From Actinomycetes bacterium (lineage in GTDB: Bacteria; Actinomycetota; Actinomycetes; Mycobacteriales; Mycobacteriaceae): DNA of 17,212 bases. This document shows, in pieces, positions 7,052-15,368 of this stretch. The stretch covers positions 1 to 17,212 of the forward strand of contig JAHZJY010000203.1 of the NCBI GenBank assembly GCA_022600695.1, written 5' to 3'. The translations under genes and the position numbers were made by a program. Every line of letters starts with the position of its first letter. The first letter of the stretch is position 1. The notes under the pieces were generated by a model that did no database searches, was not told the origin of the DNA, and was given only the letters and a program-made list of their open reading frames with translations.

Positions 7052-7441
7052 GTGGACCGAGCAGGCTCCGTGGCCCCCGATGCCGATACCGCGGGTGTCG
7101 CCGGTTGTGCGATCAGTGAGCAGTGGACGGATCGACTCGCGGTGATCTCGGTATCCGGGGTGCTCGACATGCTTACTGCGCCCCGGCTTTCGGCGGCGAT
7201 CACGGCATCATTGTCCGGGAACCCTTCGGCGATCATCGTCGATCTGTCCGACACCGACTTTCTGGCCTCAGCGGGAATGAGCGCACTGGTCGCCGGCCGT
7301 GAAGAGGCCGGTGCCGCCGTGGAGTTCCGGGTGGTCGCCGACGGGCCGGCCACGAGTCGCCCGCTCAAGATGGTGGGTCTGGCTGACCTGATCGGTCTCC
7401 ATCCGACCCGCGATGCGGTGCGCGCAACCCTGAGCGCGTAA
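7052..7441 (+). CDS. STAS-domain anti-sigma-factor antagonist (anti-anti-sigma factor)
   Basis: A 129-aa single-domain STAS protein. The family binds and releases anti-sigma (serine kinase) factors, freeing an alternative sigma factor such as SigF in mycobacteria. The GTG at 7052 follows GGGAGGT with 7-nt spacing. The fold is visible as LAVISVSGVLDMLTAPRL (29-46), IIVDLSDTDFLASAGMSALV (61-80) and the C-terminal helix DAVRATL. Against SpoIIAA (FxDSSGLG) the phosphorylated Ser column appears to be A74, with S73 next to it, so phospho-control may use S73 or be altered. No anti-sigma or sigma gene lies in the window, so the partner is unknown. It stands alone between divergent neighbours and 47 nt ahead of the PGPGW membrane gene. 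Confidence 0.88.
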   Translation: MDRAGSVAPDADTAGVAGCAISEQWTDRLAVISVSGVLDMLTAPRLSAAITASLSGNPSAIIVDLSDTDFLASAGMSALVAGREEAGAAVEFRVVADGPATSRPLKMVGLADLIGLHPTRDAVRATLSA

Positions 7442-7488
7442 GCGCGGCGCCGGCAAAGCTTCGGCGGTGGCGCACCGGCCGGCACGTA

Positions 7489-7914
7489 ATGTCTGCACTC
7501 GTGACCGGTATCAGACGCCGAATCGCCGGCAGCCGAGATCGGATCCGCAACCGCCCGATGGTCGATCTCGCTTACCGGGTGGCGGTCGGCGTCGTCGGTT
7601 TCGTGGTGTTGGCGGTCGGAATCGCCGCCATTCCGTATCCCGGACCGGGCTGGGCCATCGTGTTCGTCGGGCTGGCGATCCTGGCCTCCGAGTTCTACTG
7701 GGCGCACCGCACCCTGATGTACACCCGACGACGGTATGACAGCGCCATGATCTGGTTGCGTCGGCAGAGCTGGTGGGTGCAGGCACTCGGGGTGGTGTTC
7801 ACCGCGGCGGTCGTGGTGGTGACGCTCTGGCTGCTGGGTGCGCTGGCGTGGTCGGCCCGGCTCGTCGGACTGCACCACCCCGCCCTGGACAGTCCCATCG
7901 GCCTGGGAGCCTGA
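7489..7914 (+). CDS. PGPGW-family small membrane protein (TIGR02611-like)
   Basis: A 141-aa integral membrane protein named after the motif it carries, PGPGW (51-55). Predicted membrane segments are about 30-49, 55-70 (after the motif) and 96-119. A basic N-terminus ([15 protein letters not shown]) suggests a cytoplasmic N-terminus. The function of the family is not known to me. The start is uncertain: the ATG at 7489 has no good ribosome site, and a GTG at 7501 would remove four residues. It lies 80 nt upstream of thrS on the same strand and may or may not be co-transcribed with it. Confidence 0.85.
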   Translation: MSALVTGIRRRIAGSRDRIRNRPMVDLAYRVAVGVVGFVVLAVGIAAIPYPGPGWAIVFVGLAILASEFYWAHRTLMYTRRRYDSAMIWLRRQSWWVQALGVVFTAAVVVVTLWLLGALAWSARLVGLHHPALDSPIGLGA

Positions 7915-7927
7915 CCGACGGCCTGGA

Positions 7928-7933
7928 TAGCAT
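7928..7933 (+). promoter_or_regulatory. Candidate -10 hexamer upstream of thrS
   Basis: TAGCAT fits the loose mycobacterial TANNNT -10 pattern and lies 61 nt before the thrS ATG. No convincing -35 is seen at 16-18 nt. The 80-nt gap before thrS is too short for a T-box leader and shows none of its parts. Confidence 0.25.
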
Positions 7934-7994
7934 TGGTCCGACCGCGCCGACCGGTGTGCGAGTCGATGCTGTCCGGAATGGAAAGAGATCGTTG

Positions 7995-10046
7995 ATGAGC
8001 GGCCCCGCACACCCCGTCTCGGCCGAGTTGCTGCGGATCCCCGCCGGCACCACGGCCGGTGCCGCCGTCCGCAGCGCCGGGCTGCCCGGGCGTGGCGATC
8101 CCGGTGCCATCGTGGTGGTCCGCGACGCGGACGGTGCGCTGCGGGACCTGAGCTGGACCGCGGTCTCCGACGCCGAGGTGGTCCCGGTGGCTGCCGACAC
8201 CGATGAGGGCCGCAGCGTGATCCGGCACTCGGCGGCCCATGTGCTCGCCCAGGCTGTCCAGGAGCTGTTCCCCGGGGCCAAGCTGGGTATCGGTCCGCCG
8301 ATCACCGACGGCTTCTACTACGACTTCGACGTGCCGGAGGCCTTCACCCCCGAGGATCTCGCGGCGTTGGAGAAGCGGATGCGTCAGATCGTCAAAGACG
8401 GCCAATTGTTCGCCCGCCGGGTCTACGAATCCAAGGATGCCGCGCGTGCCGAGTTGTCCGATGAGCCCTACAAGCTCGAATTGGTCGATGACAAGTCCGG
8501 TGACCCGGACGTGATGGAAGTCGGGGGCGACGAACTAACCGCCTACGACAACCTCAATCCGCGGACCCGGGAACGGATCTGGGGCGACCTGTGCCGTGGG
8601 CCGCACATTCCCACCACCAAGTACATCCCGGCATTCACCCTGACCCGAAGCTCGGCCGCCTACTGGCGCGGCGACCAGCGTAACGCCAGCCTGCAGCGGA
8701 TCTACGGCACCGCCTGGGAGTCTCAGGAGGCACTGGACCGGCACCTGGAGCTGCTGGCCGAAGCCCAGCGCCGGGATCACCGCAAGCTCGGCTCCGAGCT
8801 GGACCTGTTCAGCTTCCCGGACGAGATCGGTTCCGGCCTGGCGGTTTTCCATCCCAAGGGCGGTATCGTGCGCCGGGAGCTCGAGGAGTACTCGCGGCGC
8901 AAACACATCGAGGCGGGCTACGAGTTCGTCAACACTCCGCACATCACCAAGGAGCAGCTCTACGTCACCTCCGGGCACCTGGAGTGGTACGCCGACGGGA
9001 TGTATCCGCCGATGCACATTGATGCCGAGTACGGACCGGACGGGATGCTGCGCAAGCCGGGGCAGGACTACTACCTCAAGCCGATGAACTGTCCCATGCA
9101 CCATCTGATCTACCGGGCCCGCGGCCGCTCCTACCGTGAACTCCCGTTGCGGCTCTTCGAATTCGGCACGGTATACCGCTACGAGAAGTCCGGCGTCGTA
9201 CACGGTCTCACCCGGGTCCGCGGGATGACCCAGGACGACTCGCATATCTATTGCACCCGCGAGCAGATGCGCGACGAACTGGCGTCACTGCTCTGTTTCG
9301 TCCTCGAGTTGCTCGCCGATTACGGACTGGACGACTTCTTCCTCGAGCTGTCCACCAAGGATCCGGAGAAGTACGTCGGCTCCGACGAATTATGGGACGA
9401 GGCCACCGAGACGCTGCGGGAAGTCGCTGAGGCCAGCGGTCTGCACCTGGTGCCCGATCCGGGTGGCGCGGCCTTCTACGGGCCGAAGATCTCGGTGCAG
9501 GTGCGTGATGCCCTCGGCCGCAGCTGGCAGATGTCGACCATCCAACTGGATTTCACCATGCCGGAGCGGTTCGAACTCGAATACACCGCCGCCGATGGCA
9601 GCCGACAGCGGCCGGTATTGATCCATCGCGCCCTGTTCGGCTCCATCGAACGGTTCTTCGGGATTCTCACCGAGCACTACGCCGGAGCGTTTCCGGCGTG
9701 GCTGGCGCCGGTACAGGTGATGGGCATCCCGGTGGCGGCCGAGCATGTCGGCTATCTGGAGGGCTTGGCGGTCGAGCTTCGGTCCGGTGGGGTGCGGACA
9801 GGGGTCGACGCCAGTGATGACCGGATGGCGAAGAAGATCGTCAACCACACCAACCAGAAGGTGCCGTTCCTGCTGTTGGCCGGCGACCGCGACGTCGAGG
9901 CGGGGGCGGTGAGCTTCCGGTTCGGCGACCGCAGTCAGATCAACGGGGTTCCGCGGGAGAAGGCCGTCGCGGCCATCTCGGAATGGATCAGGCACCGCCG
10001 CAATGACTCTCCCACAGCGGAATCGGTGACGATCGACGGTGACTGA
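7995..10046 (+). CDS. thrS: Threonyl-tRNA synthetase
   Basis: A 683-aa class II synthetase that charges tRNA-Thr in the cytosol; the M. tuberculosis enzyme is about 690 aa. An N-terminal TGS-like domain (about 10-70) is followed by the editing domain with HSAAH (H78, H82), then the catalytic core (about 270-560) and the anticodon-binding domain. The zinc ligands expected for threonine recognition are C366 (MNCPMH), H417 (DDSHIYC) and H544 ([13 protein letters not shown]), with spacing almost the same as in the E. coli enzyme. The frame is open upstream to 7773, but the ATG at 7995 has a GGAAAGAG site and the N-terminus MSGPAHP resembles the M. tuberculosis start. The TGA overlaps the next gene by 8 nt, so thrS probably leads the transcript through pimA. 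Confidence 0.97.
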   Translation: MSGPAHPVSAELLRIPAGTTAGAAVRSAGLPGRGDPGAIVVVRDADGALRDLSWTAVSDAEVVPVAADTDEGRSVIRHSAAHVLAQAVQELFPGAKLGIGPPITDGFYYDFDVPEAFTPEDLAALEKRMRQIVKDGQLFARRVYESKDAARAELSDEPYKLELVDDKSGDPDVMEVGGDELTAYDNLNPRTRERIWGDLCRGPHIPTTKYIPAFTLTRSSAAYWRGDQRNASLQRIYGTAWESQEALDRHLELLAEAQRRDHRKLGSELDLFSFPDEIGSGLAVFHPKGGIVRRELEEYSRRKHIEAGYEFVNTPHITKEQLYVTSGHLEWYADGMYPPMHIDAEYGPDGMLRKPGQDYYLKPMNCPMHHLIYRARGRSYRELPLRLFEFGTVYRYEKSGVVHGLTRVRGMTQDDSHIYCTREQMRDELASLLCFVLELLADYGLDDFFLELSTKDPEKYVGSDELWDEATETLREVAEASGLHLVPDPGGAAFYGPKISVQVRDALGRSWQMSTIQLDFTMPERFELEYTAADGSRQRPVLIHRALFGSIERFFGILTEHYAGAFPAWLAPVQVMGIPVAAEHVGYLEGLAVELRSGGVRTGVDASDDRMAKKIVNHTNQKVPFLLLAGDRDVEAGAVSFRFGDRSQINGVPREKAVAAISEWIRHRRNDSPTAESVTIDGD

Positions 10047-10590
10047 CGAGCAGCAGGCGATGGTCGATACCGGTATCGGGGCGCCCGACCGGCTTGAGCG
10101 GTTGTGGACGCCACATCGGATGAGCTACATCCGCGAGACTCCACAGCCGCGCGATGCGGGCCGAAACCGGCCGTTCACTGACATCCCCGCCATGACCGAC
10201 GAGGACGGTCTGGTGGTGGCCCGGGGTGCACTGGTGTACGCGGTGCTCAATCTCTACCCGTACAACCCGGGACACCTCATGGTGGTGCCCTACCGGCAGG
10301 TGTCTGAGCTCGAGGATCTCACCGAAGCCGAGAGTGCCGAACTGATGGCGTTCACCCAGCAGGCGATCCGGGTGATCAAGGCGGTGTCGAGGCCGGATGC
10401 CTTCAACGTCGGGTTGAACCTGGGTAAAACCGCGGGCGGCTCGTTGGCCGACCATCTGCACATGCACGTGGTCCCGCGCTGGACGGGCGACGCGAACTTC
10501 ATCACCGTCGTCGGCGAGACCAAGGTCATACCGCAGTTGTTGCGTGACACCCGCGCACTGCTCGCCGCAGAGTGGGCTGCCCGGTCGTGA
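10039..10590 (+). CDS. HIT-family diadenosine tetraphosphate phosphorylase/hydrolase (Rv2613c-like)
   Basis: A 183-aa HIT-superfamily protein. Its M. tuberculosis counterpart, Rv2613c, is described as an Ap4A phosphorylase, splitting Ap4A with phosphate to ADP and ATP. The histidine triad is [10 protein letters not shown] (H139, H141, H143, the middle one the expected nucleophile); [16 protein letters not shown] (71-86) is the family's upstream block. The GTG at 10039 overlaps the end of thrS by 8 nt, and an ATG at 10060 is a second possible start. Aminoacyl-tRNA synthetases make Ap4A as a by-product, so the thrS coupling makes sense, though that link is inference. Its TGA overlaps the pgsA1 start (GTGA). 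Confidence 0.93.
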   Translation: MTDEQQAMVDTGIGAPDRLERLWTPHRMSYIRETPQPRDAGRNRPFTDIPAMTDEDGLVVARGALVYAVLNLYPYNPGHLMVVPYRQVSELEDLTEAESAELMAFTQQAIRVIKAVSRPDAFNVGLNLGKTAGGSLADHLHMHVVPRWTGDANFITVVGETKVIPQLLRDTRALLAAEWAARS

Positions 10591-11264
10591 GCGACTTCTA
10601 CCTGCTGACCCGGGCGGCCTACACCAAACTCAGCGCGCCGCTGGCCCGAGGTGCGCTCCGGGTGGGGCTGACACCGGATTCGGTGACCATTATCGGGACC
10701 GCCGGCTCGGTGCTCGCCGCTTTGATCCTGTTTCCCGCCGGGCACCTGTTCGCGGGCTGGCTGGTGATCTGGTTCTTCGTGTTGGCCGACATGTTGGACG
10801 GTGCGATGGCGCGCGAACGCGGCGGGGGAACCCGATTCGGCGCGGTGCTGGACGCTGCCTGCGACCGGATCAGCGACGGTGCGATCTTCTGCGGGCTGCT
10901 GTGGTGGGCGGCATTCGGGCTGCGGAGTGCCTCGTTGATGGTGGCCACGCTCATCTGCCTGGTGACCTCACAGGTCATCTCGTATGTCAAAGCCCGTGCC
11001 GAAGCCAGCGGGCTCGAGGGTGGCGGTGGGCTCATCGAGCGGCCTGAGCGGCTGATCATCGTGCTGTTGGGTGCGGGCCTCTCGGACTTGCCGTTCTTCC
11101 CGATTCCGATGGCCCTTCCGGTGGCGATGTGGGTGCTGGCGGTGGCCAGCCTGGTGACCGTGGGACAGCGCGTGCACACGGTGCGGTCGTCGCCGGGAGC
11201 AACCGAGGTGATCGCCCGGCCGGGTCCGCAAACCGGCACCGACGAGCCGGGGAGCGCCCAGTGA
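10587..11264 (+). CDS. pgsA1: Phosphatidylinositol phosphate synthase (CDP-alcohol phosphotransferase)
   Basis: A 225-aa integral membrane enzyme joining CDP-diacylglycerol and inositol 1-phosphate to give phosphatidylinositol phosphate, the entry to PI, PIM, lipomannan and lipoarabinomannan. The complete D-x2-DG-x2-AR-x8-G-x3-D-x3-D motif is present as D68, D71, G72, A75, R76, G85, D89 and D93. About six hydrophobic segments follow the family pattern, and SQVISYVKARAEASGL and IERPERLIIVLLGAGLSD match the M. tuberculosis protein as I recall it. The GTG at 10587 overlaps the HIT gene stop by 4 nt; the frame opens 15 nt earlier, but the homologue starts here. It shares one base with patA. The M. 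tuberculosis gene is regarded as essential. Confidence 0.96.
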   Translation: MSDFYLLTRAAYTKLSAPLARGALRVGLTPDSVTIIGTAGSVLAALILFPAGHLFAGWLVIWFFVLADMLDGAMARERGGGTRFGAVLDAACDRISDGAIFCGLLWWAAFGLRSASLMVATLICLVTSQVISYVKARAEASGLEGGGGLIERPERLIIVLLGAGLSDLPFFPIPMALPVAMWVLAVASLVTVGQRVHTVRSSPGATEVIARPGPQTGTDEPGSAQ

Positions 11265-12175
11265 TGACGAGACCGGCGCGGGAGAGCATCACCGACTGGG
11301 GCTACGCCGCGGGCTGGCGGCTGGTGCGAGGAATGCCGGATCCGCTGGCCCGCGGTATCGCGGTTGCAGGCGCCCGCTACGCGGCCCGCGACGGCGGCCC
11401 GGTGCAGCTGCGCAAGAACCTGGCGCGGGTGATCGGTACGACGCCGGATGACGTACCGGAGTGGCTGATTCGTGCGTCACTGGCCTCCTACGCACGCTAT
11501 TGGCGGGAGGCGTTCCGGCTGCCGACGATGGATCATGTGGTGCTGGCCAAGCGGCTCGATGCGGTATTCGAGGGCGCCGAGAAGTTCGATGCGGCATTGC
11601 AGGGTGGCCGCGGAGCGGTGATGGCGCTGCCGCACAGCGGCAACTGGGATATGGCCGGGGTGTGGCTGGCCCAGCACTACGGCACCTTCACCACGGTGGC
11701 CGAGCGACTCAAACCGGAATCGCTTTACCGAAGGTTCATCGAGTACCGGGAGAGCCTCGGCTTCGAGGTGTTGCCGCTCACCGGCGGTACCCGGCCCCCG
11801 ATGGAAGTCCTCGCCGAGCGGTTACGGGCCAACAGGTTCGTCTGCCTGATGGCCGATCGTGACCTGACCCGGGCCGGCGTCCAGGTCGACCTGTTCGGTG
11901 AACCGACCCGGCTTCCCGCCGGTCCGGCGAGGCTGGCGATCGAGACGGGCTCGCCGCTGCATCCGGCGCACATCTACTACGAGGGCGAGGATTGCGTGGT
12001 CCGGATCGACGATGCGTTGGACACCACCTCGGGTGACGTCGGTGTCATCACCCAGGCACTGGCCGACCGGTTCGCGGTGAACATCGCCGCCCATCCCCAG
12101 GACTGGCACATGCTGCAACCCCTGTGGCTGGCCGACCTCTCCGATCAGCGCCGCGCCTACCTCGAGGGAGGCTGA
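11264..12175 (+). CDS. patA: PIM acyltransferase (LpxL/HtrB family)
   Basis: A 303-aa acyltransferase that moves a palmitoyl group from acyl-CoA to the 6-position of the mannose placed by PimA on PI, at the cytosolic membrane face. The catalytic HSGNWD box gives H124 and D129. VAERLKPESLYRRFIEYRES (145-164) and WHMLQPLWLADLSDQRRA near the end match Rv2611c as remembered. The segment after the active site reads MADRDLT (196-202), where I remember Glu at the first acidic position in the M. tuberculosis protein. The ATG at 11264 shares its A with the pgsA1 stop and has a GGGGAG site; a GTG at 11261 would add one residue. The stop shares a base with the pimA start, so PI synthesis, first mannosylation and acylation are translationally linked. 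Confidence 0.94.
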   Translation: MTRPARESITDWGYAAGWRLVRGMPDPLARGIAVAGARYAARDGGPVQLRKNLARVIGTTPDDVPEWLIRASLASYARYWREAFRLPTMDHVVLAKRLDAVFEGAEKFDAALQGGRGAVMALPHSGNWDMAGVWLAQHYGTFTTVAERLKPESLYRRFIEYRESLGFEVLPLTGGTRPPMEVLAERLRANRFVCLMADRDLTRAGVQVDLFGEPTRLPAGPARLAIETGSPLHPAHIYYEGEDCVVRIDDALDTTSGDVGVITQALADRFAVNIAAHPQDWHMLQPLWLADLSDQRRAYLEGG

Positions 12176-13299
12176 TGCGTATCGGGATGGTGTGCCCGTA
12201 CTCGTTCGACGTCCACGGGGGAGTGCAGGCGCACGTTCTGCAACTGGCCGAGGTGATGCGAGCCCGTGGACATCAGGTCAGCGTGCTCGCCCCGGCCTCG
12301 TCACAGGTGGAGCTGCCCGACTATGTCGTCTCGGGTGGTAAAGCGGTTCCCATCCCGTACAACGGTTCGGTGGCCCGGCTGCGGTTCGGGCCGGCTACCC
12401 ACCGCAGGGTCAAGAAGTGGCTTTCCGAGGGTGAATTCGATGTGCTGCACCTGCACGAGCCCAATGCGCCCAGCCTGTCGATGCTGGCGCTGATGATCGC
12501 GGAGGGCCCGATCGTCGCCACCTTTCACACCTCCACGACGAAATCGTTGGCGCTCGGTGTATTTCAGAGTCTGCTGCGGCCATGGCACGAGAAGATCGTC
12601 GGCCGCATCGCGGTGTCCGATCTGGCCCGGCGCTGGCAGATGGAGGCCCTGGGCTCCGATGCCGTGGAGATTCCCAACGGCGTCGACGTCGGATCGTTCG
12701 TCTCCGCCGGACCGCTGCCCGGCTACCCGCGTGCGGGCAAAACGGTATTGTTCCTCGGTCGCTTCGACGAACCCCGCAAGGGGATGGCGGTCCTGCTGGG
12801 TTCACTACCCGCGCTGGTCGAACGGTTTCCGGAAGTGGAGATCCTGATCGTCGGCCGGGGCGACGAGGACGAGTTGCGTGAGGATGCCGGGAGCCTGGCC
12901 GGACATCTGCGGTTCCTCGGCCAGATCGGGGATGCCGAGAAGGCCGCGGCGCTGCGCAGTGCGGACGTCTACTGCGCATCCAATACCGGCGGGGAGAGTT
13001 TCGGCATCGTGCTCGTCGAGGCGATGGCGGCGGGCTGCCCGGTGGTGGCCAGCGACCTCGACGCCTTTCGCAGGGTCCTGGTGGAGGGTGAGGCCGGCCG
13101 ACTGGTACCGGTCGGGGATTCCGCGGCACTGGCTCAGGCACTGATCGCGGTACTGGCCGACGCCACGCTGCGGTCGCGCTACGTCGATGCCGGCGACGCG
13201 GCGGTGCAACGCTACGACTGGTCGGTGGTGGCCGACGAGATCATGATGGTGTACGAGACCGTGGCCGTATCCGGTTCCGCGGTGACGGTAGCGGGATGA
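12175..13299 (+). CDS. pimA: GDP-mannose-dependent phosphatidylinositol alpha-mannosyltransferase
   Basis: A 374-aa GT-B fold glycosyltransferase (GT4 type) adding the first mannose from GDP-Man to the 2-position of PI on the cytosolic face of the membrane. The residues expected from the M. smegmatis enzyme occur at the same numbers: G16 in HGGVQAH, H118 in ATFHTS, R196 and K202 in LGRFDEPRKGM, and the EX7E pair E274/E282 in GGESFGIVLVEAM. There is no signal peptide; membrane association should be peripheral. The ATG at 12175 overlaps the patA TGA by one base and follows GAGGGAGG. The next gene starts 10 nt after its stop. Confidence 0.97.
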   Translation: MRIGMVCPYSFDVHGGVQAHVLQLAEVMRARGHQVSVLAPASSQVELPDYVVSGGKAVPIPYNGSVARLRFGPATHRRVKKWLSEGEFDVLHLHEPNAPSLSMLALMIAEGPIVATFHTSTTKSLALGVFQSLLRPWHEKIVGRIAVSDLARRWQMEALGSDAVEIPNGVDVGSFVSAGPLPGYPRAGKTVLFLGRFDEPRKGMAVLLGSLPALVERFPEVEILIVGRGDEDELREDAGSLAGHLRFLGQIGDAEKAAALRSADVYCASNTGGESFGIVLVEAMAAGCPVVASDLDAFRRVLVEGEAGRLVPVGDSAALAQALIAVLADATLRSRYVDAGDAAVQRYDWSVVADEIMMVYETVAVSGSAVTVAG

Positions 13300-13309
13300 T
13301 GGCCGGCTA

Positions 13310-13816
13310 GTGGCCCCGGAGTTGTACTGGACTCTCACCGGCCTGCTGGTCGCTGTGCTGCTCGCGATCGCGGTGTGGGCCGTTCAGACCGCGAACCGGC
13401 TGGACCGACTGCATGTGCGCTGTGATCTGTCCTGGCAGGCGCTGGATGGTGCGCTGGCCCGCCGCTCGGTGGTGGCCCGGGCGGTGGCTGCCGACGTTCA
13501 TGACGGACGCGTCGACGGGGGGCGGTTGGCCGCGCTGGCCGGGGCCGCCGAGCGCTCGTCCCGGCCCAATCGGGAGGCTTACGAGAACGAGCTGTCCACG
13601 GTGCTGGGGCTCGTCGACCCGTCGTCGATACCGGTGGCGCTGGTCGCCGAACTGGCCGATGCGGAGGCCCGGGTGCTGCTCGCCCGTCGGTTCCACAATG
13701 ACGCGGTGCGAGATACCCTCGCGCTTCGGGAGCGTCGCTTCGTGCGGTTGCTGAAACTCGGCGGACGAGCCCCGCTGCCAACGTATTTCGAGTTCGCAGA
13801 GGCCGCGCAGCGGTGA
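13310..13816 (+). CDS. LemA-like membrane-anchored protein (N-terminal half of Rv2609c)
   Basis: A 168-aa protein with one N-terminal membrane segment (about residues 6-25) and a helical, Arg-rich remainder. RLDRLHVRCDLSWQALDGAL followed by ARRSVVARAV, and LLARRFHNDAVRDTLALRER further on, recall the LemA pattern of an N-terminal anchor with a helical bundle and a Y/F-N-D-x-V segment. The role is unknown. The start is a GTG 10 nt after pimA, without a strong ribosome site. In M. tuberculosis this sequence and the following Nudix domain are, as I recall, one 351-aa protein (Rv2609c); here a TGA ends it and a separate GTG starts the Nudix part. It probably travels with the PIM operon. Confidence 0.8.
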   Translation: MAPELYWTLTGLLVAVLLAIAVWAVQTANRLDRLHVRCDLSWQALDGALARRSVVARAVAADVHDGRVDGGRLAALAGAAERSSRPNREAYENELSTVLGLVDPSSIPVALVAELADAEARVLLARRFHNDAVRDTLALRERRFVRLLKLGGRAPLPTYFEFAEAAQR

Positions 13817-13835
13817 ATCGAGAGCAGCGGTGAAT
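13807..13835. repeat. 12-nt direct repeat (offset 17 nt) between the LemA-like and Nudix genes
   Basis: GCAGCGGTGAAT occurs at 13807-13818 and again at 13824-13835. The first copy contains the TGA stop of the LemA-like gene and the second contains the GTG start of the Nudix gene. Removing one 17-nt unit would restore a GTGA overlap of the kind seen repeatedly in this operon, so a recent tandem duplication is likely. Confidence 0.85.
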
Positions 13836-14360
13836 TGCCGGGTGGCGGCGCGCCCGAAACGCACCTCCGCGCGCGTCGTGCTCCTTGATGACCAGGGTGC
13901 GGTGCTGTTGTTCTGCGGTTCGGATCCGGCGATCACCGATGGCTCCGCGGCCCGATGGTGGTTCACCGTCGGTGGTCAGGTCGGGCCCGGAGAGCCGTTG
14001 GCCTCAGCCGCGGCCCGCGAACTCGGCGAGGAGACCGGCCTGCGGGTGGGTGCCGGGCGGATGCTGGGGCCGGTGTGGCGCCGGACCGCGGTGATCCGGT
14101 TCAACGGTGCGGTGCTGGCCAGCGAGGAGTTCTACTTCGTCCACCGGACCCGCCGGTTCGAGCCGTCATCGGAGTGGCGCACACCACTGGAACGGCGGTA
14201 CATCCACGGACATCGTTGGTGTGACCCGGCCGCCATCGGAGAACTCGAGGCGTCCGGCCAACGGGTTTATCCGCTGCAACTGGCGGAGCTGCTCCCGGCC
14301 GCGTATCGGTTCGCCGCCGGACCGCAGGCCCCGATGGGCGGGCCGCGGGTCATCCGCTGA
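13830..14360 (+). CDS. Nudix hydrolase (C-terminal half of Rv2609c)
   Basis: A 176-aa protein with a complete Nudix box fitting G-x5-E-x7-RE-U-x-EE-x-G-U: G49, E55, R63, E64, E67, E68, G70, L71. These glutamates bind the metal that activates water for cleavage of a nucleoside-diphosphate-linked substrate. VLLDDQGAVLLFCGSDPAI (18-36) is the first strand pair, and WWFTVGGQVGPGE leads into the box. The substrate is unknown; the position after pimA hints at a sugar nucleotide or housecleaning role, but nothing shows it. The GTG at 13830 lies in the second copy of a short direct repeat, 13 nt after the LemA-like stop. A 66-nt gap separates it from pdxS. Confidence 0.88.
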   Translation: MNCRVAARPKRTSARVVLLDDQGAVLLFCGSDPAITDGSAARWWFTVGGQVGPGEPLASAAARELGEETGLRVGAGRMLGPVWRRTAVIRFNGAVLASEEFYFVHRTRRFEPSSEWRTPLERRYIHGHRWCDPAAIGELEASGQRVYPLQLAELLPAAYRFAAGPQAPMGGPRVIR

Positions 14361-14392
14361 CCAGCCGGTACGTACACGCGTCGGCGACACTC

Positions 14393-14398
14393 TAGAAT
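14393..14398 (+). promoter_or_regulatory. Candidate -10 box (TAGAAT) for the pdxS-tesB-pdxT operon
   Basis: TAGAAT matches TATAAT at 5/6 positions and lies 28 nt before the pdxS GTG, predicting a short leader of about 20 nt. The -35 position at 17-nt spacing has no good hexamer, which is common in mycobacteria. The 66-nt gap after the Nudix gene is the largest since pimA, which supports a promoter here. Confidence 0.45.
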
Positions 14399-14426
14399 CG
14401 GATTGCAGCAAGTGAAGGAGCGCACA

Positions 14427-15359
14427 GTGGACAACGGAGCGTCAGCCAACGGGTCAGCCAACGGGTCGGCCAACCACGCACAGATCGGGACGGCGCGAGT
14501 CAAGCGCGGGATGGCCGAAATGCTCAAGGGCGGCGTCATCATGGATGTGGTCACCCCCGAGCAGGCGCGGATCGCCGAGGGTGCGGGTGCGGTGGCGGTG
14601 ATGGCGCTGGAGCGCGTCCCGGCCGATATCCGCGCACAGGGCGGCGTCGCCCGGATGAGCGACCCTGATCTGATCGAGGGCATCATCTCGGCGGTCAGCA
14701 TCCCGGTGATGGCCAAGGTTCGCATCGGCCACTTCGTCGAAGCGCAGATCCTGCAGAGCCTCGGCGTGGACTACATCGACGAGTCCGAGGTTCTCACGCC
14801 CGCCGATTACGCCCACCACATCGACAAATGGCGCTTCACCATCCCCTTCGTCTGCGGTGCCACCAATCTCGGGGAGGCGCTGCGGCGCATCACCGAGGGG
14901 GCGGCGATGATCCGGTCCAAGGGCGAGGCGGGCACCGGGGATGTCTCCAACGCCACCATGCACATGCGCACCATCGGTGGGGAGATTCGCCGTTTGTCGG
15001 CGCTGGCGGAGGACGAACTCTACGTCGCCGCCAAGGATCTGCAGGCACCCTATGATCTGGTCGTCGAGGTGGCCCGCGCGGGCAAGCTGCCGGTGACGCT
15101 GTTCACCGCCGGCGGGATCGCCACTCCCGCCGATGCGGCGATGATGATGCAACTCGGCGCCGACGGGGTGTTCGTGGGCTCGGGTATCTTCAAGTCCGGT
15201 GACCCCGCCGAACGCGCGGCGGCCATCGTGAAGGCCACCACCTTCCATGACGACCCCGATATGCTCGCCAAGGTGTCCCGCGGGCTCGGTGAGCCGATGG
15301 TGGGGATCAACGTGGCCGACATCCCGGTCCCGCACCGGCTCGCCGAACGCGGCTGGTAG
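14427..15359 (+). CDS. pdxS: Pyridoxal 5'-phosphate synthase, synthase subunit
   Basis: A 310-aa (beta/alpha)8 enzyme building PLP from ribose 5-phosphate, glyceraldehyde 3-phosphate and ammonia delivered by PdxT. D40 (GGVIMD), K97 (MAKVRIGH) and K165 ([11 protein letters not shown]) correspond to the catalytic D24, K81 and K149 of B. subtilis PdxS, each shifted by exactly 16. The C-terminal HRLAERGW matches the family. The GTG at 14427 follows AAGGAG with 6-nt spacing; the frame is open earlier without support. The N-terminus carries a [12 protein letters not shown] repeat, making the protein about 11 residues longer than the 299-aa M. tuberculosis enzyme. In M. tuberculosis PPE42 and pdxH lie upstream; neither is present here. 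Confidence 0.97.
   Translation: MDNGASANGSANGSANHAQIGTARVKRGMAEMLKGGVIMDVVTPEQARIAEGAGAVAVMALERVPADIRAQGGVARMSDPDLIEGIISAVSIPVMAKVRIGHFVEAQILQSLGVDYIDESEVLTPADYAHHIDKWRFTIPFVCGATNLGEALRRITEGAAMIRSKGEAGTGDVSNATMHMRTIGGEIRRLSALAEDELYVAAKDLQAPYDLVVEVARAGKLPVTLFTAGGIATPADAAMMMQLGADGVFVGSGIFKSGDPAERAAAIVKATTFHDDPDMLAKVSRGLGEPMVGINVADIPVPHRLAERGW
14441..14476 (+). repeat. Three tandem 12-nt units inside the 5' end of pdxS
   Basis: GTCAGCCAACGG at 14441-14452 is repeated exactly at 14453-14464 and with two changes at 14465-14476. Each unit is a multiple of three and encodes Ser-Ala-Asn-Gly (last copy Ser-Ala-Asn-His), so copy number can change without breaking the frame. It lies in the disordered N-terminus before the conserved [13 protein letters not shown] core. 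Confidence 0.9.
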
Positions 15360-15368
15360 CCCGCGGCG

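Noticed and set aside
7915..7994. A T-box riboswitch ahead of thrS
   Set aside because: Only 80 nt are available and no specifier stem, T-box consensus or terminator is visible.
6985..8010. A 341-codon minus-strand frame across the STAS and PGPGW genes
   Set aside because: Low-complexity Arg/Ser/Pro content with no motif; both plus-strand genes beneath it are recognisable families.
13801..13840. A simple frameshift sequencing error breaking one fused gene
   Set aside because: Removing the 17-nt duplication still leaves the TGA in frame for the first protein, so the two genes would remain separate with a GTGA overlap.
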